Assembly (NCBI RefSeq): GCF_003362805.1
Contig: NZ_QNQT01000002.1
Coordinates: 372,001-436,000 of the forward strand
Origin: Neobacillus piezotolerans
Lineage (GTDB): Bacteria > Bacillota > Bacilli > Bacillales > Cytobacillaceae
DNA length: 64,000 bases
Direction: 5' to 3'
The notes under the pieces were generated by a model. The model was not told the DNA's origin. It made no database searches and worked only from the letters and a program-made list of their open reading frames with translations. The number at the start of each line of letters is the position of its first letter. Positions within the stretch are counted from its first letter, which is position 1. The position numbers and the translations under genes were made by a program. Positions 28,006 through 36,814 of this stretch are shown here, in pieces.

Positions 28006-28028
28006 CCCGGCGGCAGCCGGGTCTTTTT
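28006..28028 (+). terminator. Terminator after tagO
   Basis: CCCGGC and GCCGGG pair around a GGCA loop and are followed by TCTTTTT. Confidence 0.8.
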
Positions 28029-28379
28029 CATGGAATGATGTAAGGGACGGGACCTTGCCCTTCATTCAGTTTGACGGTGCGGTGAAGCGGATAACTTTGC
28101 TCAAGCACCACCGTGATTGAGAATGGCTGGAATTCCGGGCGCCGAAAGATTTCGGTAAACTTTTCATGCAATGTTTTACAGTAAGAAATTATTTCCCTTT
28201 TGGTTTGTTTTATGCAAAAATAAGTGTGTTTCGAATATTTTTTGTCCAAGTTATGAAACCTTGAGAAAAAGATATGCTTTTTTTGTCAAAGTATGGCGGT
28301 TTTTAATACGGAAAATATGTTAAACTAAGACATGTTTTTATAAAAAACATGCCGATTTTACACTATTGGAGGTTTACCT
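28029..28379. other. Intergenic leader of the polysaccharide operon, with palindrome
   Basis: No firm gene is seen in these 351 bases. TTGTCA at 28283 may be a -35 element, but no good -10 lies at the right distance. CATGTTTTT at 28331 and AAAAACATG ending at 28351 form a near-perfect palindrome just before the GGAGG ribosome site of the aminotransferase; it could be a protein-binding operator or an mRNA hairpin. Confidence 0.4.
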
Positions 28380-29492
28380 ATGAAAGTGCCTATGCTCGAT
28401 CTTAGTGAACAATATCAGGGACTTCGCTCTGAAATTTTGGACGTGCTGGATCAAGTGATGAGTTCATCTCAGTTCATTCTGGGCAGCCAAGTAAAGAAGC
28501 TTGAACAGGACGTTGCGGAATTCAGCAATGCCGCTCATGCGGTCGGATGCGCGAACGGCAGCGATGCGATACATATAGCCTTGCAGGCATTGGGAGTGGG
28601 CCCAGGGGATGAAGTCATCACAACCGCTTTCACGTTCTTTGCCACCGGTGGGGCGATCGTCCGGGCCGGCGCGAAGCCTGTATACGTTGATATCGATCCG
28701 GTTACCTTCAATATCGACCCGGTAAAAGTCGAGGAAGCGATTACAGAGAAAACGAAAGCCATTATTCCGGTCCATTTGTATGGCCAAATGGCTGATATGG
28801 AGAAACTGGCGGAAGTCGCGAAGAAGCACAATCTTTTTATTGTTGAAGATGCTGCCCAGGCAATTGGGGCAAAGCAAAACGGCCATCATGTCGGCGAACT
28901 TGGCGATGCGGCTACTTACAGCTTTTTCCCTACGAAGAACCTTGGCGCATACGGCGATGCGGGCATGATTATTACAAACAATGAAGATACAGCAGAGAAA
29001 ATGCGGGTCATCCGCGTCCATGGAAGCAAGCCGAAATATTATCATCATGTCTTGGGCTATAATAGCCGGCTTGATGAAATGCAGGCTGCTGTGCTGAACG
29101 TAAAATTCCCGCACCTTCCTAACTGGGGCGAACTGCGCCGTGAAAAAGCCGCTGAATATACAAGGCTTTTGAAGGAGAAGGTAGGCGGCCATGTACAGGT
29201 GCCGGTCGAAGCTGAAGGAAACTATCATGTATTCCATCAATACACAATCCGCGCCGAAAACCGCGATGAACTTCAGGCTTACCTGAAAGAACAGGGCGTG
29301 GCGACAATGATTTACTATCCGCTGCCGCTGCATGTACAGCCTGTCTTTGAAAACCTTGGCTACAAGGAAGGGGATTTGCCGATTGCGGAAAAGGCGGCGA
29401 AGGAAGCACTCTCGCTTCCAATGTTCCCTGAATTGAAGCAGGAACAGCAAGAGTATGTCGTTTCGAAGATTGCTGAATTTTATACTAAATAA
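28380..29492 (+). CDS. DegT/DnrJ/EryC1 family nucleotide-sugar aminotransferase (WbpE-like)
   Basis: PLP-dependent transfer of an amino group from glutamate to a keto-sugar nucleotide. Visible features are the N-terminal MLDLSEQYQ, the GCANGSDAIHIALQALGVGPG cofactor region near residue 57, VEDAAQAIGA with the cofactor-binding Asp near 160, and SFFPTKNLGAYGDAGM, whose Lys forms the Schiff base. The length of 370 is usual. Neighbouring dehydrogenase, acetyltransferase and WbpI-type epimerase suggest that it makes the 3-amino group of UDP-GlcNAc3NA on the way to UDP-ManNAc3NAcA. The oxidase that should supply its substrate (WbpB type) is not in the window. GGAGG is 8 bases before the ATG. Confidence 0.9.
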   Translation: MKVPMLDLSEQYQGLRSEILDVLDQVMSSSQFILGSQVKKLEQDVAEFSNAAHAVGCANGSDAIHIALQALGVGPGDEVITTAFTFFATGGAIVRAGAKPVYVDIDPVTFNIDPVKVEEAITEKTKAIIPVHLYGQMADMEKLAEVAKKHNLFIVEDAAQAIGAKQNGHHVGELGDAATYSFFPTKNLGAYGDAGMIITNNEDTAEKMRVIRVHGSKPKYYHHVLGYNSRLDEMQAAVLNVKFPHLPNWGELRREKAAEYTRLLKEKVGGHVQVPVEAEGNYHVFHQYTIRAENRDELQAYLKEQGVATMIYYPLPLHVQPVFENLGYKEGDLPIAEKAAKEALSLPMFPELKQEQQEYVVSKIAEFYTK

Positions 29493-29497
29493 TGACT

Positions 29498-29532
29498 GGA
29501 AAACGTCGCCAAAAACGGGGGCGTTTTCTTTG
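29498..29532 (+). terminator. Terminator after the aminotransferase
   Basis: GAAAACG and CGTTTTC form the base of a stem that continues with G-C pairs around AAAAA, then TTTG. It may only partly stop the operon. Confidence 0.65.
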
Positions 29533-29594
29533 CTTGCCTTTGCGCCAGAACGCAACGGCAGTATTCCAACAACGTTGTAGAGGATGGTGCCGAT

Positions 29595-30347
29595 TTGGCG
29601 GAAGAAAAGAAATACATTTTATATGAATACCTATCGTATTTTTGGAAAAGGAAATGGCTATTTGTCATTATCCCGCTCGCGACAGCTGTCCTGATTGCGG
29701 CGGCGGTCTATATCCTTAAACCGGACAGCCGGGGTTATACGGCTGAAGGGACGGTCTTTACAGGTTCTGTCAATCAAAAGGAACTTACCGACCCGGATAT
29801 CATAGAGGCTAAGTATCAGGATGTAAAGGGACTATCTATTTTAGTTCCTGAAAGAGACAAGGTGAAGTTTAAGGTCAAAGCAAAGTCCCAAACTGAGGCG
29901 GAGAAAGTACTCGATCAGGTGAGGAACCAGTATTTCTCCGATCTGAAAAAAAACGCCCAGCTTAGGATAGATCTTACGACCAGGCAGTTTGAATCGCTAC
30001 AAAAAAGGATGGAGACGCTGGACTCCAATTTGGCCCTTTATGAAAAAAGACTGGCCGCTTCTGATGATACGTACGATCAGGAAGGATACAGGGAGTTGAT
30101 CGGAAAATCCATGGATGAACGATACAGGGCATCCGAACGGGCCGATAAAAAGGAAGGCGATATCGCCCTCTTCTCCAACCCGGAAATCCTGCCGGCCGAG
30201 GTCCATAAGGCAAAAACCTATATTCCGGAAAGCCTGGCAATCGGAATAATCCTCGGATTGATCCTGGCTGTGGCACTTTTGGCCCTGATGAAATATCTGT
30301 CCGATGCGAGAAGGTTTTATAAGGAAAAAGGTTCATTTCTTGATTAA
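29595..30347 (+). CDS. Wzz/capsule chain-length regulator-like membrane protein
   Basis: A polysaccharide co-polymerase of the Wzz type is predicted, controlling polymer length together with the polymerase at 35423. Two membrane helices sit near residues 18-40 (KWLFVIIPLATAVLIAAAVY) and 213-234; between them is an extracellular region rich in heptads (about 95-170) that should form a coiled coil. No tyrosine kinase domain is attached, and none is seen nearby. The start is TTG 29595, preceded by GAGGATGG at about 9 bases. The sequence is more divergent than its neighbours, so the assignment rests on topology and operon position. Confidence 0.7.
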   Translation: MAEEKKYILYEYLSYFWKRKWLFVIIPLATAVLIAAAVYILKPDSRGYTAEGTVFTGSVNQKELTDPDIIEAKYQDVKGLSILVPERDKVKFKVKAKSQTEAEKVLDQVRNQYFSDLKKNAQLRIDLTTRQFESLQKRMETLDSNLALYEKRLAASDDTYDQEGYRELIGKSMDERYRASERADKKEGDIALFSNPEILPAEVHKAKTYIPESLAIGIILGLILAVALLALMKYLSDARRFYKEKGSFLD

Positions 30348-30479
30348 TTGAATATAAAGGAAATTAAAATGCAATTGCTGGAAGCCCCATGGCCATTGTT
30401 TGAATTACAAGACGATTAAATGATAAACTAACAAAAACTTGTGCCTGAGAATGATTAAGAAGATTGCTGGTAAAAGACT

Positions 30480-30500
30480 CAAAGCTGGCTTTGTTTTTTT
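30480..30500 (+). terminator. Weak hairpin with T-run
   Basis: CAAAG and CTTTG form a 5-pair stem with a CTGG loop, followed by seven T residues. The stem is weak but the T-run is strong. Confidence 0.4.
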
Positions 30501-30510
30501 GATTGATTGA

Positions 30511-30628
30511 AACGGAGGGCGCCGACTCCGGCGGGATGCAGCGGCAAGGTGGAGACCCCACAGGCGCAAGCGCCGAGGAGGCTCCACTGACGCCCCGCGG
30601 AAAGCGTGTGTCCGGAGTGGAAATCAAA
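30511..30628. repeat. GC-rich intergenic folded element (REP-like repeat)
   Basis: A 118-base GC-rich island in a more AT-rich gap. It has three nested pairings: CTCCGG 30526 with CCGGAG 30612, GTGGAG 30549 with CTCCAC 30582, and GGCGC 30563 with GCGCC 30570. The ends read GGGCGCCGACTCCGGCGGG and TCCGGAGTGGAAATCA, the style of an intergenic repeat I associate with Bacillaceae genomes. It could be a mobile repeat remnant or act as a structured leader before the dehydrogenase gene. Confidence 0.6.
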
Positions 30629-30686
30629 ACGAATTAACAAAAGAAAAAGCCAGTCCAGCGACGGCCAAGTAAAGGAGAAGAAATCA

Positions 30687-32000
30687 ATGGGTTCATATGA
30701 AAATTTAATTAAAAAGATTGAAAACAAGGAAGCTGTCATCGGAGTTGTCGGGCTTGGCTATGTAGGCCTGCCGCTAGCGGTTGAAAAGGCGAAGGCAGGA
30801 TATAAAGTAATCGGCTTTGACGTCCAGGCCGCTCGTGTTGAGCAGGTCAACATGGGAATCAATTATATTGGCGACGTCGTTGACGCCGAATTAAAAGAAA
30901 TGATCGAAAGCGGACAGCTTGTGGCTACAACAGATTATGCCCGTATCCAGGAAGTAGACGCGGCGGCAATCTGCGTGCCTACACCTCTTGATATTTACCA
31001 GCAGCCGGATACTTCTTATGTTGAAAGCTCTGCAAATGAGATTGCGAAATATGCCCATGAAGGGATGCTCGTTGTCCTTGAATCAACAACCTATCCTGGC
31101 ACAACCGAAGAGATTGTAAAACCAGCCCTTGAATCCAAAGGTCTTGTAACAGGTGAGACAGTTTTCATTGCCTACTCTCCTGAACGTGTCGATCCGGGCA
31201 ATAAGCAGTTCAAAACGAAAAATACGCCAAAAGTCGTCGGCGGAATTACGCCCAACTGCACGAAGGTCGCGGCGGCTCTTTACCGCAACGTGCTTGAAGG
31301 TGACGTGCACGAGGTTTCTTCACCGGCAATCGCGGAAATGGAGAAAATTTTCGAAAACACTTTCCGCCATATCAACATCGCGCTTGCAAATGAAATGGCC
31401 ATCCTTTGCGACAAGATGGGCATCGATGTTTGGGAAGTGATTGATGCAGCCAAAACAAAGCCGTATGGCTTCATGGCGTTCTACCCGGGCCCAGGGCTTG
31501 GCGGCCACTGTATCCCGATCGACCCATTCTACCTTACTTGGAAGGCACGCGAGTACAACTACCATACCCGCTTGATCGAGCTTGCTGGGGAAATCAACAA
31601 TACTATGCCTGAATATGTCATCAATCGGATGATGCAAATCCTTAATGATGAAGGAAAAGCCCTTCGAAATGCGAAAATCACTGTTTTAGGCGTTGCGTAC
31701 AAGAAGGACATTGATGATGTACGCGAATCACCGGTATTGAAGATTATTGAGCTTCTGAACCACCATGGCGCCGACTTTAAGGTCGTCGACCCTTATGTGG
31801 CCAGCTTCCGTTCTTGCAACATGAAGATGGAAACGGTCGAACTGACGAAGGAATTGCTGCAGGATTCCGATTTAGTCCTTGTTGCCACCGACCACTCCGA
31901 CTTTGATTACAACGAGATCGCGAAAGAAAGCAAAGTCATTTTTGATACCCGCAACGCATTGAAAGATGTTGAAAAGCCAAACAGGTACGTAAAACTGTAA
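30687..32000 (+). CDS. wbpA: UDP-N-acetylglucosamine 6-dehydrogenase (WbpA type)
   Basis: Oxidises the C6 alcohol of a UDP-HexNAc to the uronic acid with two NAD+. The N-terminal Rossmann motif is GVVGLGYVGLPLA (about residues 18-30), the central domain contains STTYPGTTEE, and the catalytic Cys lies in GPGLGGHCIPIDPFYLTWKA near 255-275. YSPERVDPGN is the usual substrate-loop signature. ATG 30687 with AAAGGAG 7 bases upstream gives 437 residues, matching WbpA. It is preceded by the folded repeat element. With the aminotransferase, acetyltransferase and 2-epimerase it supplies the uronic acid for a ManNAc3NAcA-type sugar; a simple UDP-ManNAc/GlcNAc uronate is the alternative product. Confidence 0.9.
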   Translation: MGSYENLIKKIENKEAVIGVVGLGYVGLPLAVEKAKAGYKVIGFDVQAARVEQVNMGINYIGDVVDAELKEMIESGQLVATTDYARIQEVDAAAICVPTPLDIYQQPDTSYVESSANEIAKYAHEGMLVVLESTTYPGTTEEIVKPALESKGLVTGETVFIAYSPERVDPGNKQFKTKNTPKVVGGITPNCTKVAAALYRNVLEGDVHEVSSPAIAEMEKIFENTFRHINIALANEMAILCDKMGIDVWEVIDAAKTKPYGFMAFYPGPGLGGHCIPIDPFYLTWKAREYNYHTRLIELAGEINNTMPEYVINRMMQILNDEGKALRNAKITVLGVAYKKDIDDVRESPVLKIIELLNHHGADFKVVDPYVASFRSCNMKMETVELTKELLQDSDLVLVATDHSDFDYNEIAKESKVIFDTRNALKDVEKPNRYVKL

Positions 32001-32044
32001 GAATCAAGCCGAACAACGTAAAATCTTGGGGATAGAAAAACGCG

Positions 32045-32065
32045 GGGCCGGGAAAAAGCCGGCCC
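32045..32065 (+). other. G-C hairpin between dehydrogenase and acetyltransferase
   Basis: GGGCCGG and CCGGCCC pair around GAAAAAG with no T-run after it. It may be an mRNA-stabilising or attenuating hairpin inside the operon. Confidence 0.4.
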
Positions 32066-32101
32066 TTACCTACATATCATGCAAATAAGGGAGAATCTTT
32101 C

Positions 32102-32833
32102 ATGAATTATATCGATCCTTCTGCTGTTCTTGGCTCCGGTGTTTCGGTTGGCCATTTCTCTGTCATTGAAAAAGATGTCCGCATTGGTTCCGGCGCCATC
32201 ATCGGCAATCGCGTGACGATCCACGAAGGGACCGTAATCGGTGAAAACACGACCGTCGCCGATGGAGCTGTGCTCGGCAAGCCGCCAAAACCGGGCAAAA
32301 CAAGCACAGTAAAGCTTACTGGAACATTGCCGCCTCTTGAACTAGCGGATGATGTGACAATCGGCGCCAACTGCGTGGTCTATAGGGGAGCGAAAATCGG
32401 CTCCGGCACTTTGATCGCTGACCTTGCAAGTGTCAGGGAAAATGTCGAAATTGGCGAAGCTGTCATTGTTGGCCGCGGAGTAACTGTGGAAAACTATGTT
32501 AAAATCGGCACCCGGACGAAAATCCAGTCCAACTCATATATCACCGCCTATACAACGCTTGAGGACCATGTCTTTATCGCACCTTGCGTCACAACGACGA
32601 ATGATAATTTCATGGGCAGGACAGAAGAGCGTTTTGATAAGATCAAAGGCGCTTATGTAAAAAAAGGCGCGAGGGTCGGCGGAGCATCGATCATCCTGCC
32701 GGGGATTACAATCGAGGAAGAAACATTTGTGGCTGCAGGCGCCCTTGTGACGAAGGATACCGAGCCAAAGGCCCTTATAAAGGGTGTTCCGGCCAAGTTT
32801 GTCCGTTCCGTGGACGAACGGGAGCTGTTATAG
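32102..32833 (+). CDS. Left-handed beta-helix N-acetyltransferase (WbpD/WlbB-like)
   Basis: Acetyl-CoA-dependent acetyltransferase predicted to acetylate the amino group added by the upstream aminotransferase. Nearly the whole 243-residue chain is made of hexapeptide repeats (DPSAVLGSGVSVG, IGNRVTIHEGTVIGENTTV, GGASIILPGITI, VAAGALVTKD), which form a trimeric beta-helix. A loop near residues 160-180 (CVTTTNDNFMGR) is where WbpD-type enzymes place the catalytic region. It is longer than Pseudomonas WbpD by an N-terminal repeat block. AAGGGAG precedes ATG 32102. The next gene begins one base after its stop, implying coupled translation. Confidence 0.88.
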   Translation: MNYIDPSAVLGSGVSVGHFSVIEKDVRIGSGAIIGNRVTIHEGTVIGENTTVADGAVLGKPPKPGKTSTVKLTGTLPPLELADDVTIGANCVVYRGAKIGSGTLIADLASVRENVEIGEAVIVGRGVTVENYVKIGTRTKIQSNSYITAYTTLEDHVFIAPCVTTTNDNFMGRTEERFDKIKGAYVKKGARVGGASIILPGITIEEETFVAAGALVTKDTEPKALIKGVPAKFVRSVDERELL

Positions 32834-32834
32834 G

Positions 32835-34268
32835 GTGCTGGCCCAATTTAAGCGTTTAGGAGCGGATTCGCTCCTTTACGCATTTATGAATGTAGGAACA
32901 AAGCTGATCGCGTTCATCATGCTGCCAATTTATACGAATTTCCTGTCCACAACCAAGTACGGTTACCTGGAAATTATCGATAAATGGACGGCGATGCTGA
33001 CGTTTCTGATTATTTTCGGGACCGACTCCGCGTTGTCGTATTATTACTTCGAGACGAAGGATAAGGAAAAAAGGCTCCAGCATGTCAGGAATGTCATGTA
33101 CTTCCGCCTTGCGATTGTCGGTCTTCTCGCTCTTGCGGTGATTACAGCCGGCCCGCAGATTTCCGCTATGCTTTTTAAAGGGGACAGTGCCCACGTTGAC
33201 CTATTGTACATTTCAATTGCCACGCTCCTTGTCGATACGGTGACAATTGTCGTCCTGATGGTCATGCGCTTTGATTTTAAGACGAAAAAAGTGGTTGTTT
33301 ATACAGTCGCAAAAATGCTGTTGATGGCTGTTTTTTCCTACCTTTTCCTAAAATATATGATGCAGTCGGCCGCAGGCATCCTCTGGGGCAGATTTGCGGG
33401 GTTCGGGCTTATCTTCCTGCTTATGCTCACAACAAGCTGGAAATACCTGAAGCCCAAAATCGATATGACCATGATGAAGGAAATGCTCAAATACGCCGCT
33501 CCGCTAGTGCCCGCATCACTCGCGTTTTGGGTAATTGCCAATCTGAGTGTCTTCATTCTGCAGGCATTTCAACCAATGTCGGAGGTTGGAATCTATGGCG
33601 CGGCGACAAGGCTTGCCATGATCATTACCTTGCTGACAAGCGGCGTCCAGATGGCTTGGCGCCCTTATTCAATGAACATTAAGGACAAGCCGTCAAGCCC
33701 GCTCTTATTCTCTAAAATTTATATGGCACTATTGCTGCTTGGCATCTTTGGGATTATGGCGATTGCTTCCGCGATGCCTTGGGTTATCCGCATCCTTGGC
33801 GAGGAGTATTATGAGGCCTATAAATATGTGGCGCTTGTCTCGGCTGCTGTGTTCCTGAATTTTTATTACCTGATCATTTCGTCAGGGCTGTTTTTTACCA
33901 AAAAGACGTCATTTATTTCCCTGGCCTTCGGCATCATCGCGGTGGTGAACATTGTGCTTAATATTGCCTTGATTCCAACCTATTCGATTTGGGGAGCGGT
34001 GGCATCCTACGTAATCTCCTATATGCTTGCGGTTGTTTTCATTTTCCGGAAAAGCCAGAAGGAGTATTACGTGCCTGTGTCGTTCGGAAAAATGGCGTTT
34101 TTGTTCACCGTGATGCTTGCTGCCGTTATCGGCATTATCTACGCACAGGAAAACGGACTCGGCTGGGCGTACCAAGGGCTCGCATGGCTGGCTGTTGCAG
34201 CCGCCATTGTCATTAGCCGTGTCGACAAGGACCTACGGAAAAAGACCGTGGACGTTGTTGCCAGCTAA
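32835..34268 (+). CDS. Polysaccharide repeat-unit flippase (Wzx/MATE-like)
   Basis: Predicted to move lipid-linked repeat units across the cytoplasmic membrane. The 477-residue chain has about 12-14 hydrophobic segments, including FMNVGTKLIAFIMLPIYTNF at the N terminus, the signature of the polysaccharide biosynthesis family. The start is GTG 32835, one base after the previous stop, with GGGAG 10 bases upstream inside the previous gene. Upstream in-frame ATG 32784 would overlap the acetyltransferase by 50 bases and lacks support. Confidence 0.88.
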   Translation: MLAQFKRLGADSLLYAFMNVGTKLIAFIMLPIYTNFLSTTKYGYLEIIDKWTAMLTFLIIFGTDSALSYYYFETKDKEKRLQHVRNVMYFRLAIVGLLALAVITAGPQISAMLFKGDSAHVDLLYISIATLLVDTVTIVVLMVMRFDFKTKKVVVYTVAKMLLMAVFSYLFLKYMMQSAAGILWGRFAGFGLIFLLMLTTSWKYLKPKIDMTMMKEMLKYAAPLVPASLAFWVIANLSVFILQAFQPMSEVGIYGAATRLAMIITLLTSGVQMAWRPYSMNIKDKPSSPLLFSKIYMALLLLGIFGIMAIASAMPWVIRILGEEYYEAYKYVALVSAAVFLNFYYLIISSGLFFTKKTSFISLAFGIIAVVNIVLNIALIPTYSIWGAVASYVISYMLAVVFIFRKSQKEYYVPVSFGKMAFLFTVMLAAVIGIIYAQENGLGWAYQGLAWLAVAAAIVISRVDKDLRKKTVDVVAS

Positions 34269-34348
34269 GGGTCCCATTGTAGAAGTATAATAAAAGTTCT
34301 TCCGATAATAGTAAAAGTAAAATAACCCCTGTTTAAGGAGGCAAATCC

Positions 34349-35410
34349 GTGAAGATTATTACCGTACTTGGCGCACGCCCGCAATTCATCAAAGCGGCGC
34401 CTGTATCACGCGTCCTGCGTGAAAAGCACACAGAGATCATCGTCCATACCGGACAGCATTACGACCCGAACATGTCCGATATTTTCTTTGAAGAACTAAA
34501 CATCCCAAAGCCTGACTACCACCTGGCAGTCGGTTCCGGCAATCACGGCAAGCAGACAGGCGAAATGCTTCAAAAGCTTGAGGAAATTGTCCTGGATGAA
34601 AAGCCGGACTATCTGCTAGTTTACGGTGATACCAACTCAACGCTCGCGGGCGCGCTCGTTGCCGCGAAGCTCCATATCCCGGTCATCCACATCGAGGCCG
34701 GCCTGCGCAGCTTCAATAAGAAAATGCCTGAAGAAATCAATCGGATCATGACAGACCATGTGTCGGAATACCTGTTCTGCCCGACTGATACGGCTGTCGA
34801 AAACCTTAAGAACGAAAACATCACGCGCAACGTTTTCAATATCGGTGACGTCATGTATGACGCCGTCTTGTATAACCGGGCGATTGCCGAGGAAAAGTCT
34901 ACAATCCTTGAGGAAAATGGCCTCTCGAAGAAGGAGTATCACCTTATCACCATCCACCGCGCGGAGAATACGGATGACGTCCAAATTATGCAAAACATCC
35001 TTGAGGCCTTTTCGAAAATCGATACGGTCAAAGTGTGGCCGCTGCACCCAAGGACGAAAAATAAGCTCGCCTCCTATGGCATCGATGTAAATGCGATTCC
35101 GAACTTGAAGCTGATTGAGCCAGTCGGGTATCTCGACATGCTTACACTCGTTTCAAACGCGAAGAAAATCATCACCGATTCAGGCGGGGTCCAGAAGGAA
35201 GCCTATTTCATGAAAGTTCCGTGCATTACAGTCCGCGAACAGACAGAGTGGGTCGAGACGCTTGAAGAAGATGCGAATATCATCGCCGGGACATCGGTCG
35301 AGAAAATCCTTGAAGCGGTCCAAAAGAATGTGTCCCCATCGTATAAGGATGTATTCGGGGATGGCATGGCGTCCGAAAAAATTGTTGAAATCATTGAAAC
35401 CCAATCGTAA
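34349..35410 (+). CDS. wbpI: UDP-sugar 2-epimerase (WbpI type, UDP-GlcNAc3NAcA to UDP-ManNAc3NAcA)
   Basis: Non-hydrolysing 2-epimerase family. The N terminus VLGARPQFIKAAPVSRVLRE and HTGQHYDPNMSDIFFEELNI are the form seen in WbpI-type enzymes rather than in MnaA/WecB, which usually read GTRPE. IEAGLRSFNKKMPEEINR near residue 120 and TDSGGVQKEAYFMKVPC near 275 are the active-site and UDP-binding signatures. Length (353) fits WbpI. With the dehydrogenase, aminotransferase and acetyltransferase this points to UDP-ManNAc3NAcA. A plain UDP-GlcNAc 2-epimerase making ManNAc donors is the alternative. AAGGAGG is 8 bases before the GTG start at 34349. Confidence 0.88.
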   Translation: MKIITVLGARPQFIKAAPVSRVLREKHTEIIVHTGQHYDPNMSDIFFEELNIPKPDYHLAVGSGNHGKQTGEMLQKLEEIVLDEKPDYLLVYGDTNSTLAGALVAAKLHIPVIHIEAGLRSFNKKMPEEINRIMTDHVSEYLFCPTDTAVENLKNENITRNVFNIGDVMYDAVLYNRAIAEEKSTILEENGLSKKEYHLITIHRAENTDDVQIMQNILEAFSKIDTVKVWPLHPRTKNKLASYGIDVNAIPNLKLIEPVGYLDMLTLVSNAKKIITDSGGVQKEAYFMKVPCITVREQTEWVETLEEDANIIAGTSVEKILEAVQKNVSPSYKDVFGDGMASEKIVEIIETQS

Positions 35411-35422
35411 GGTGGACAGGCT

Positions 35423-36805
35423 ATGCTCTTTCTCCTAATCTGGCTTGTTGTCCTTTCGGGCTCCATCTATTTCTTTACGAGGGCGAGCGGGAGCCTGAGC
35501 CTTTTAAAGCCGAATATGAATTCAATTATTTTTTACTATTCCTTTTTCATTTCCAGCTATATCGGTGCCCTGCTCATTGCGATGGGCGTCGACCATTACT
35601 ACATGATCAACAGGATGGTTTTTGATTACAACCGGTATGTCGGCTTTTTCGCCATCTCGTTTGTGATGCTTGTTTTCCCGCTTGTCATGTATTTAATTGG
35701 GAGGCTCGTCGGATTTGATGCGAAAAAGGAATACAATGCCTATCTGGAAAAGAATGTTGAACTCCCCTTCGCCGGAAGGAAGGATTTTTTCCTGATTTTC
35801 CTCGGGATTTCGCTCGTCTCACTAGCGGCCATTGCCTATACGATGCTGAAAACAACGCATATTCCGATTCTCGACCTTGTCCTCAACAGATCCGGGCTGT
35901 CACCGGGGGAATTGAGGATTAGCGCCCAGCGGAACTTCGGGGGGAATGTGCTGATCAGGAATATATTCGCCATCGCATTGACGCCAATCCTGTCCCTTGT
36001 GGCCTATGTATATGCCGCGAGGACGAAGGATCCAAAATGGCAGGTCCTCTTTGCTGTATTGTTTTGCGGAGCCATCCTGATCAGTGTGTATGACCTTGCG
36101 AAATCACCGATTTTCTTTTACATCATCATGTTCATGCTGCTCATGCTTTATATAGGGAAGCTCCGGTTTACTTGGGGAAGGCTTCTCGCTTGGGGCTCGA
36201 TTGGCGCTGTTCTGTTGATCGGCATGTACATCGTGATCCAAGGCGTAACGAATATTGATGCGTATCTGTCCTATAACTCGGGTCCAATCGGGAGGATGAT
36301 CTTCGCGCAGATTGCGCCAACCTTCCTGCATCTCGATACATTCAATGAGGCAATGCCCTTCCTTGAAGGAAGAAGCCTTCCATCCTCGCTCATCGGGCTG
36401 TTCGATGTCGAGCAGGTCCGTTCCGCGAGGCTTGTCATGGAAAGGGTCTTTCCTGAAAAGGTTGAACAGGGGACAGCCGGCGTTTTGAATACTCTCTTCA
36501 TTGCAGAAGCATACGCCAACTTTGGCATGCTCGGTGTAATTGCCGGGACGGTGTATATTGCGACGCTTGTACAAGCATTGTATATCGCTTTTCTAAGGCT
36601 GCCGAAGAACCCTGTATTCCTGTGCCTGTTCATTTATTTTACCGTCAACATCCCGCGTACGCTTGTCGGTGGTTTTACCGATTTTCTATTTAATCCAATC
36701 TGGGTTATGATTACGGTCCTTTTCGTCGGAATCATGGTATTTATTCGCTTGCGGATCGATTTGTTTGCCTTCCTCCGGCAAAGGAGATCGAGAGTAGGGC
36801 GATAG
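35423..36805 (+). CDS. Oligosaccharide repeat-unit polymerase (Wzy-like)
   Basis: An integral membrane protein with about 11-12 hydrophobic segments and a large extracytoplasmic loop near residues 260-340 (GVTNIDAYLSYNSGPIGR and GRSLPSSLIGLF). This is the layout of Wzy and O-antigen polymerases. It begins 12 bases after the epimerase stop with AAGGTGG as ribosome site. Position between flippase, epimerase and glycosyltransferases supports the call, because such polymerases share little sequence. It should join repeat units at the outer face of the membrane, with the Wzz-like protein setting length. Confidence 0.8.
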   Translation: MLFLLIWLVVLSGSIYFFTRASGSLSLLKPNMNSIIFYYSFFISSYIGALLIAMGVDHYYMINRMVFDYNRYVGFFAISFVMLVFPLVMYLIGRLVGFDAKKEYNAYLEKNVELPFAGRKDFFLIFLGISLVSLAAIAYTMLKTTHIPILDLVLNRSGLSPGELRISAQRNFGGNVLIRNIFAIALTPILSLVAYVYAARTKDPKWQVLFAVLFCGAILISVYDLAKSPIFFYIIMFMLLMLYIGKLRFTWGRLLAWGSIGAVLLIGMYIVIQGVTNIDAYLSYNSGPIGRMIFAQIAPTFLHLDTFNEAMPFLEGRSLPSSLIGLFDVEQVRSARLVMERVFPEKVEQGTAGVLNTLFIAEAYANFGMLGVIAGTVYIATLVQALYIAFLRLPKNPVFLCLFIYFTVNIPRTLVGGFTDFLFNPIWVMITVLFVGIMVFIRLRIDLFAFLRQRRSRVGR

Positions 36806-36814
36806 GAGGAAAAC

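Noticed and set aside
28028-28249. Minus-strand ORF of 73 codons after tagO
   Set aside because: It opens at a TTG without ribosome site. The C-terminal half looks somewhat protein-like, but I cannot name a family, so it may be a gene remnant or chance.
28464-29555. 363-codon minus-strand ORF opposite the aminotransferase
   Set aside because: It is a frame shadow of a highly conserved gene and shows no domain of its own.
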